A stretch of DNA of 13,691 bases from Temnopleurus reevesii (Eukaryota; Echinodermata; Echinoidea; Temnopleuroida; Temnopleuridae). Of this stretch, positions 9,070-13,691 are shown piece after piece (position 1 is the stretch's first letter; each line of letters starts with the position of its first letter). The notes under the pieces are model-generated. The model saw only the letters and a program-made list of their open reading frames with translations, had not been told where the DNA came from and ran no database searches. Where the stretch lies: positions 33,534 to 47,224 of the forward strand of contig BQKZ01004439.1 in assembly GCA_036244855.1 (NCBI GenBank), given 5' to 3'. A program made the translations under genes and the position numbers.

Positions 9070-9921
9070 TTACAAACTTATGATAAAGAAACAGATCAAT
9101 ACAGGCATATGATAAACTAACCAATAAGGATAATGAATACAGATTGGTGCACTGGAGGAGGGCGTGTGAGTGGGAGGGTTTGTCACTAGTTTTGCAGAAT
9201 GGCCCGATGGTGTGTTAAAAGAGACGCCAGCTTGCTCTGATAATGTGGGGATGATTTTATGATGATGCTGCTTAAAGTCGTTGCAATCTCTGTACCGCCT
9301 TTGGAAGTGCAAGTTCTGTGAGCAGCACTTTACAGATGAGTGTCGGTTTAACCAGAATCGAGCATTTATATAATCCTCTTCAATGTCCACGTAACTGGGA
9401 CTGTACACTTGGGACCCGTGGACACTCTTTGAGTAACACAACACCTCTCCAATTGGGTAACCTCTTTCCGCAGTGCACTGTAAAGCTGTAAGAGTTCCAG
9501 AAGAGCTACTGGGGAATTTAATTTCCCGATTGGACCAAGTACATTGAGCTGGTTGTGGTGGAAAGCGTATCTTCAGTCGAATACTTCTGGTCAAAGTTTG
9601 ATTCTGGCAGTTGAAAACGGACGAATAAACACCACTGTCTAATGCGGCAATGTTATTGATCCTGACTTTAATCCCTCTGCTGAGAGCCTTGATGAATGTC
9701 CGTGTGTGTTTTGATGGAGGGTACACTGAAGACTCGAGTCCAGAGCCGTTATTGTTGAAGGGTATGATCTCAAAAGTAAGTGAAAAGCTGCAGTCTACTT
9801 TCTGTCCGTGATGAAATGTCAGGAATACATCATTCCCTATGTTCTCAAGGACAATATGATCACAAGAAACAATATATATTATGTCAAATAGCAATATAAC
9901 GACCGTCCGGTACAGATGCAT
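9070..9921 (-). CDS. Two-Ig-domain surface protein with GPI-signal-like C terminus (gene 2)
   Basis: The start is taken as the ATG at 9921, with A at -3. A GTG two codons upstream is unlikely in an animal gene, and the frame has no other ATG before the in-frame stop at 10032-10030. The product is 283 residues with a signal peptide at about 1-20. A V-like domain (to about 119) has the F-strand motif D95-x-G97-x-Y99. F36 and S101 occupy the canonical cysteine positions. An FPP linker at 120-122 leads to a cysteine-rich domain with C127, C149, C162, C199, C200 and C213, spaced as in gene 3. A Thr/Ser/Pro stalk ends in small residues (SSSA, 255-258). A hydrophobic tail runs to the last residue at 283 with no cytoplasmic segment, which suggests GPI anchoring, although a tail-less membrane helix is possible. 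It is a tandem paralogue of gene 3 and the two are probably co-transcribed. Function is unknown. Confidence 0.87.
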   Translation of the reverse strand: MHLYRTVVILLFDIIYIVSCDHIVLENIGNDVFLTFHHGQKVDCSFSLTFEIIPFNNNGSGLESSVYPPSKHTRTFIKALSRGIKVRINNIAALDSGVYSSVFNCQNQTLTRSIRLKIRFPPQPAQCTWSNREIKFPSSSSGTLTALQCTAERGYPIGEVLCYSKSVHGSQVYSPSYVDIEEDYINARFWLNRHSSVKCCSQNLHFQRRYRDCNDFKQHHHKIIPTLSEQAGVSFNTPSGHSAKLVTNPPTHTPSSSAPICIHYPYWLVYHMPVLICFFIISL

Positions 9922-10045
9922 TGTCACGGCTAGCGCGAGTTTCAGGGACCATCGTTGATTCGTCCACCTCCGTTTCTGTAGAATGTTTGTGCTCCCTTGT
10001 AGCTGTTCTTCACCGATGAACTGTTGCCTTCACTGATCTGAGCTC
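9922..10045 (-). other. Probable 5' untranslated exon of gene 2
   Basis: The minus-strand sequence between a strong acceptor-like site at 10047-10046 and the ATG at 9921 contains no in-frame ATG. It would form a leader of 124 bases. This is inferred only from splice-site appearance. Confidence 0.4.
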
Positions 10046-10075
10046 CTGTAGGGGAGATGTAAGAAAATGAAATAT
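10046..10075 (-). promoter_or_regulatory. Candidate 3' splice acceptor upstream of gene 2
   Basis: The minus strand reads TTTCTTACATCTCCCCTACAG followed by GAGCTCAG. This is a well-formed pyrimidine tract ending in CAG, with the exon starting at 10045. It could be joined to a donor such as GTAAGTAT at 10855 or GAG|GTAAGT at 13112. Confidence 0.5.
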
Positions 10076-10289
10076 TTATCAAGTACAAACTTCCAACGAA
10101 ATCACTTTCATATTCTTTCCAAGTGTTGCCTCACTCGTTATGCTGAACATGGGCAAAATGTTAAGGGGAAAGAGAGCGATTTCTTTCATTGAGCTCCCCT
10201 TAAATGCTTTTGGGAAGAGTGATATATAGAGCCCCTTGTTAGCCCCATCTTCGACATGAAGGTCCAATTTAGCTCCCCTATGTACTCCT

Positions 10290-10441
10290 GGGCCCCGTAA
10301 CATAAATATTTGCGATTAATTGCTAATTTGATAGTGATTGTCGATATCAATCGCAAGTCAATGGCAAATCATGTACTAAAGTTTGCAATAGATCGCAAAA
10401 TCAAACAGCGAGTAATCGCAGACATTTGTGTTACGGAGCTC
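10290..10441. mobile_element. MITE family B, copy 1
   Basis: The left end GGGCCCCGTAACATAAAT and the reverse complement of the right end, GAGCTCCGTAACACAAAT, match over about 30 bases and continue into TGCGATTA. The interior is built from repeated GCGATTRAT, ATCGCAA and CAATGGCAAA motifs. It is 152 bases with no ORF. It lies in the segment that would be an intron upstream of gene 2 if the proposed splicing is right. A diverged relative is at 11869-11984. Confidence 0.78.
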
Positions 10442-10468
10442 TGGACATTGTTCAGGTCAGCAATGGAG

Positions 10469-10486
10469 CCCCCCCCCCCCCCCCCC
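10469..10486. repeat. Homopolymer C run (18 bases)
   Basis: An uninterrupted run of 18 C follows GGAG just beyond the family B MITE. Its length is likely variable and prone to sequencing error. Confidence 0.9.
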
Positions 10487-11449
10487 GCGAATTCTTAAGT
10501 TCAGTCCCTGACTGTACCTGGTCATGTTGGTATTCCGTTTATCGAAAGACACATCTGTAATGTTTCGCCAACCTGTCGGTGAAGGACTTCAATTTCGATG
10601 AATGCCTTCAAACTCCGCTTGAAGATCGATGCCATGTTACGAAAAATATCTATATACCATATATTATTTACCTCTCATAACCCTGTTAAAGTTTCCAAAG
10701 TTTTACGAGAGACAAGCAAAAACATTTTGACTGACTAACTTGATGCATAACTGTACATAAACATCCAAAATCTGAAACGGATCTAGAAAAACTCATTAAG
10801 AGAAAGCGGACTATAGCATTTCAGGAAAAAAATTACTACTCGTTCATATACTTACATAAAATGGTAAGAAGTTGTACCCAGTTGTGGAAAGACCATGCAC
10901 TGCATGACCCACTGTTTCCTTAACTCAAGTTAAGTGATTCCAAGTTTGATGGGCGGTTTCCTACTGTTTGCTCCACGGTATGATCGTCAACATCAACATC
11001 TCAGTATTGATTATAAATACTTTAACCAAATTAAAAAAACACATCAATTAAGAAAACGTACTGTACAAACACATAATAAATTTTATTATGTTTGCATTTT
11101 CAATTTTGTGACACTCTGTCATAACTTAGATCAAGAAATGTTGAAAATATCATCATAAAACTCAGACTTTGATACAATATTGAGATGGTACCTCGTTAAT
11201 GGCTCTCATCGATCATAATTAAGACAGGTTGACGAGAATTAGAATCATTTGGAACATGCAAAGTGCAGCAACAGAGATTACACGTGACTGAAATGATTTT
11301 GTATACGCTATATTTTTGCTCATCATGCAATGTTTGCGCACGTATAGGCTAATATAAATATAAATATCAGTATCTTGTGCCTGTCATCATTTTAGTGGAT
11401 ACATTGATTATCAGATTTTGATGTTTATAGCTAGCCACTTTATACTTTT
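10487..11449. other. Noncoding stretch, no gene seen
   Basis: No ORF with signal peptide, Ig motifs or other recognisable content was found on either strand. The one notable item is the GTAAGTAT donor-like site on the minus strand at 10855. The 3' part is AT-rich. Confidence 0.45.
10848..10855 (-). promoter_or_regulatory. Candidate 5' splice donor upstream of gene 2
   Basis: The minus strand reads CCATTTTAT|GTAAGTATATG. The intronic GTAAGT matches the metazoan donor consensus, but the exon end (TAT) does not. Paired with the acceptor at 10046 it would define an intron of about 810 bases containing the family B MITE. Confidence 0.3.
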
Positions 11450-11632
11450 AGACCAATTACATGAAATGGTCTTATAACCTTCCTCTTTTTGCTAAGACGT
11501 CTACACTTCTCGAGACAACGTCTTAACATAGACGTGAACGTTGAACAATGTGTATACTTAGAGGGTTGTACAAGAAGTTAAAGACGTTTCAACAAGAAGA
11601 TGATAACTAAGATCATTTCATGAAATTGGTCT
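11450..11632. mobile_element. MITE family C
   Basis: The 25-base left end starts AGACCAATTACATGAAATGG and matches the reverse complement of the right end, AGACCAATTTCATGAAATGA, with two mismatches. TATA-containing sequence flanks both sides. The 183-base element has internal palindromic AAGACGT/ACGTCTT segments and no ORF. The superfamily is not assigned. Confidence 0.75.
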
Positions 11633-11868
11633 CTCTTATATACAGTATGCACAGTGTTAATGGTGTTTTTGTAATCTAAATGCTTGTACAAAGACCGCAC
11701 AGAGACAAGAAATGTCATAAGAAACTGAACCAAAGGAACCGTCAACCAACTCATTCACGATATTCCTCTCCTGTTCTTGAATAAGGCAAACAAATGTATT
11801 TTGGTTTACCCTCTACCTACATGTCTTCGCGCTACCGACCCACCCACACTCTGAAGTTGGCAAGACAA

Positions 11869-11984
11869 GGGGCCTGTAACATTAAACAAGTTTGCCATCA
11901 ATCGCAAACTTTATCACACGATTTCCCATAAACTTGCGATTAATATCAATCGTAAGATCGATTGGAAAGCTTTATACGGGACCC
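11869..11984. mobile_element. MITE family B, copy 2 (diverged)
   Basis: The left end is GGGGCCTGTAACATTAAA and the reverse complement of the right end is GGGTCCCGTATAAAG. The interior carries ATCAATCGCAA, TTGCGATTAATATCAATCG and CGATTGGAAAGCTT, the same motif grammar as copy 1 at 10290-10441. It is 116 bases long and noncoding, with no clear target duplication. Confidence 0.65.
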
Positions 11985-12818
11985 GAAACTCTTTTCTTTT
12001 ACTTTTCATTCCAATTTTTAGCTATCACATTAACAAGATATAGAAAAGCATTTGAAATACATCCCGAACTAATGTTATCTTATATACGTTGGCTATTCTA
12101 TCACTCCTTGCTTAATCTTATTCCACACATGAAATGTGCTCCAAAGATTAGTCTTCAAAATATTGTCTTTCTAACGACCTAGGCTATTTTTCAAACATGT
12201 GATTCCAGGGGAACCAAAAAATATTCTCGATGTTTTTTTTCTTGGGGTCCTTTTTTCTACAAGAATAAGCAAACAAGTAAACAAACATTTTACACCCCTT
12301 TCCATGAACACTATTTCCATCAGCATGGTGTGAAAAAAGGAAAAAGGGAAAGAAATGCAAAAAAAAAAAAATCGAATTTGAATTTCTGATTTGGGCCCAA
12401 AACTACAGAGCTGGTGGTACTTCTGGACGGTAGCTGGGATCGAGAGGCTTCGGACCATCTCTAACCTATATATACAATCTGACAAGGAACACATCACCCA
12501 AAACAAAGGTAAATGGTGTCAGGGAACAAGTTCAAGCTAATTTATTTATCTTTCTTCAACGGCATATGGTACAAAAATATAAACATTTACAATACATATA
12601 GTGGAAGATCGTTGACAAGTTAAACGTTCTTAAACAAAGGCAAGAGTTAAGAAAGATGGGGGACCTTGGGAGAAGGCCTAAGCTTGTGAGAACAGTGTTC
12701 TCTGGGAGCTCACAACATGGGTGCATGCTGATGCTAAGACGAAGCGTATGAGCATGAACAGGTGCAATGCTACTCTTCTACTCTTCAACTCTTGTTAGTG
12801 TCCCCATTACCCGTATTA
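11985..12818. other. Noncoding stretch, possible retroelement remnants, no gene seen
   Basis: No supported ORF. The part at about 12540-12600, reading TTTATTTATC then TACAAAAATATAAACATTTACA, has the look of the antisense 3' end of a non-LTR retrotransposon common in invertebrate genomes, but I cannot name a family. A run of A lies at 12360-12371. Confidence 0.35.
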
Positions 12819-12987
12819 AGGCCCGGGCACACCAAACACGGAACGGCATCACGGCACGGTATTTACGCCCTGTCTTGGTTGTTATTGGCCAGCGCGCTCC
12901 TCCTCGCAAAGGATTGGCCAATCACAAAGGAGAAGTTGCGTAAATACCGTGCCGTGCTACCGTGCCGTGTTTGGTGTGCCCGGACCT
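12819..12987. mobile_element. Harbinger-type MITE with TTA target-site duplication
   Basis: The left end AGGCCCGGGCACACCAAACA and the reverse complement of the right end, AGGTCCGGGCACACCAAACA, form inverted repeats of about 49 bases. These continue through CACGGCACGGTATTTACGC with few mismatches. TTA lies immediately outside both ends (12816-12818 and 12988-12990), the 3-bp TWA duplication typical of PIF/Harbinger insertions. The 169-base element has no coding capacity. Arm identity is high, which suggests recent insertion. Confidence 0.9.
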
Positions 12988-13011
12988 TTAGGGTGACATG
13001 GGTCCAATAAA

Positions 13012-13045
13012 TCATTGTCATTGTCATTGTCATTGTCATTGTCAT
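13012..13045. repeat. (TCATTG)n microsatellite
   Basis: About 5.7 perfect copies of the hexamer follow the sequence GGTCCAATAAA. A short tandem-repeat tail after an AATAAA-like motif is typical of the 3' end of some non-LTR retrotransposons, so the stretch around the Harbinger MITE may be a truncated element end. That reading is inference. Confidence 0.85.
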
Positions 13046-13106
13046 AGCAGAATATGAGTGCATCTATCAGGAGTAGATCTGCTCACGCAACCAACGTTGA
13101 AACGGA

Positions 13107-13115
13107 ACTTACCTC
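13107..13115 (-). promoter_or_regulatory. Strong candidate 5' splice donor
   Basis: The minus strand reads AGATGAG|GTAAGTTCC, a full match to the animal donor consensus, with the exon ending at 13113. It lies next to a CpG-rich segment and on the same strand as the Ig genes, so it could end a noncoding first exon that feeds the acceptors near 10046 or 9063. It could equally belong to an unrelated transcript. Confidence 0.4.
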
Positions 13116-13691
13116 ATCTTGACATGCTACCTGAGGTCCACAAAGTTTGAAATCTGTTTCCTACTAGCCTTTACAAAGGCTTACCCGCGGCTGTACGATT
13201 GTAGACTGCAGTATATTAGCCATCGTTGCAAGAAGCGAGTTTGTGACCCTTAGACAAGCCATGCAAAGAACTGCGGGCTCCGCGAACGCCTTTACTCACA
13301 TGAACGAAGTGATGTCATTTCGAGAGCGTTCCTGATTGGTCAATTCCTTCAGATAGGCACGAATACACATGGCCATTTTGCGTCAAAATTGTACGCAGAA
13401 TTTTGATGGCTGAAATAGAAACAAAACAAGTGTCGCGATCGTGTGAATAGAGGCCTCGTCGCTGACGCGTCTCGTAGTCTCGATGGCAGCCGTTTTCGTG
13501 TGAAGCCGTTCACAGTGACCTCCGAGGGACGATATCCACCGGTTTTTAGCCGTGACTCTCTCCAGCTGAATAAAAGTCATGTTTTGGGGCTCTTTTTTGG
13601 CGCCCTCACGCCCTTATGCACAGGTTAGGCAATGCCAGCTTCGGGTTTTATTGACTCCGGGCGACATCTCTACACGATGTGACCATCAAAA
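13113..13691. other. CpG-rich segment, possible promoter region
   Basis: Compared with the AT-rich rest of the window, about 13260-13570 is dense in CpG (for example GTGTCGCGATCGTG and CTCGTCGCTGACGCG). No ORF here is convincing on either strand. CpG density can mark an unmethylated promoter in an otherwise mosaic-methylated invertebrate genome, or a young repeat. The orientation is undetermined; the nearby donor favours minus-strand transcription. Confidence 0.35.

Noticed and set aside
9922..9927. GTG start two codons upstream of the ATG of gene 2
   Set aside because: Animal genes rarely start at GTG, and the ATG at 9921 gives a good signal peptide with A at -3.
10041..10290. Repeated AGCTCCCCTA-like motifs as a possible further MITE
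   Set aside because: The similar motifs are short and do not extend into matching inverted ends, so no element boundary can be supported.
12171..12506. Minus-strand 111-codon frame
   Set aside because: Low-complexity F/S/K-rich translation across A- and T-runs, with no domain, signal peptide or neighbour support.
12863..13063. Minus-strand frame with MTMTMTMT repeat
   Set aside because: It is a translation of the TCATTG microsatellite and the Harbinger MITE.

Overview
The window looks like animal genomic DNA from an invertebrate deuterostome. An echinoderm such as a sea urchin is my best guess; a cephalochordate or hemichordate is possible. The basis is AT-rich intergenic DNA full of short inverted-repeat transposons (MITEs), no bacterial gene layout, and coding confined to secreted or membrane immunoglobulin-superfamily (IgSF) proteins with signal peptides and N-glycosylation sequons. 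The species assignment is inference.

Three IgSF genes lie on the minus strand and each coding sequence is one uninterrupted exon. Gene 1 (start codon at 1871, running off the left edge) is a four-Ig type I receptor with a tyrosine-rich tail carrying YEIP and YDVP motifs. Gene 2 (9921 down to 9070) and gene 3 (9056 down to 8100) are diverged tandem paralogues: a V-like domain, then a cysteine-rich Ig-like domain. Gene 2 ends in a hydrophobic, GPI-signal-like C terminus. Gene 3 has a transmembrane helix and a short tail. Only 13 bases separate them, so a shared transcript, either bicistronic or alternatively spliced, is likely. Candidate splice signals (donors near 13112 and 10855, acceptors near 10046 and 9063) would fit an upstream noncoding leader feeding either ORF. 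Gene 1 shares the order V-like domain, then FP linker, then extra-cysteine domain, so the three probably form one family cluster.

Between gene 1 and the pair (about 1.9-8.1 kb) I see no gene. This stretch holds two copies of one MITE family (2546-2802 and 4252-4485), short tandem duplications, and a nested composite element at 6165-8128. The composite has 154-base inverted arms, degenerate ATGGCCGCC-rich tandem units of about 160-180 bases, and a second inverted-repeat element inserted inside it. Its right arm overlaps gene 3 and supplies the last eight residues and the stop codon.

Right of the pair (9.9-13.7 kb) are two copies of another MITE family with GCGATTRATCGC-like interiors, a third MITE family, a well-formed Harbinger-type MITE with TTA target duplications, a hexamer microsatellite, and a CpG-rich right end with a strong minus-strand splice donor. 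That right end is a candidate promoter and first exon, but no product can be tied to it.
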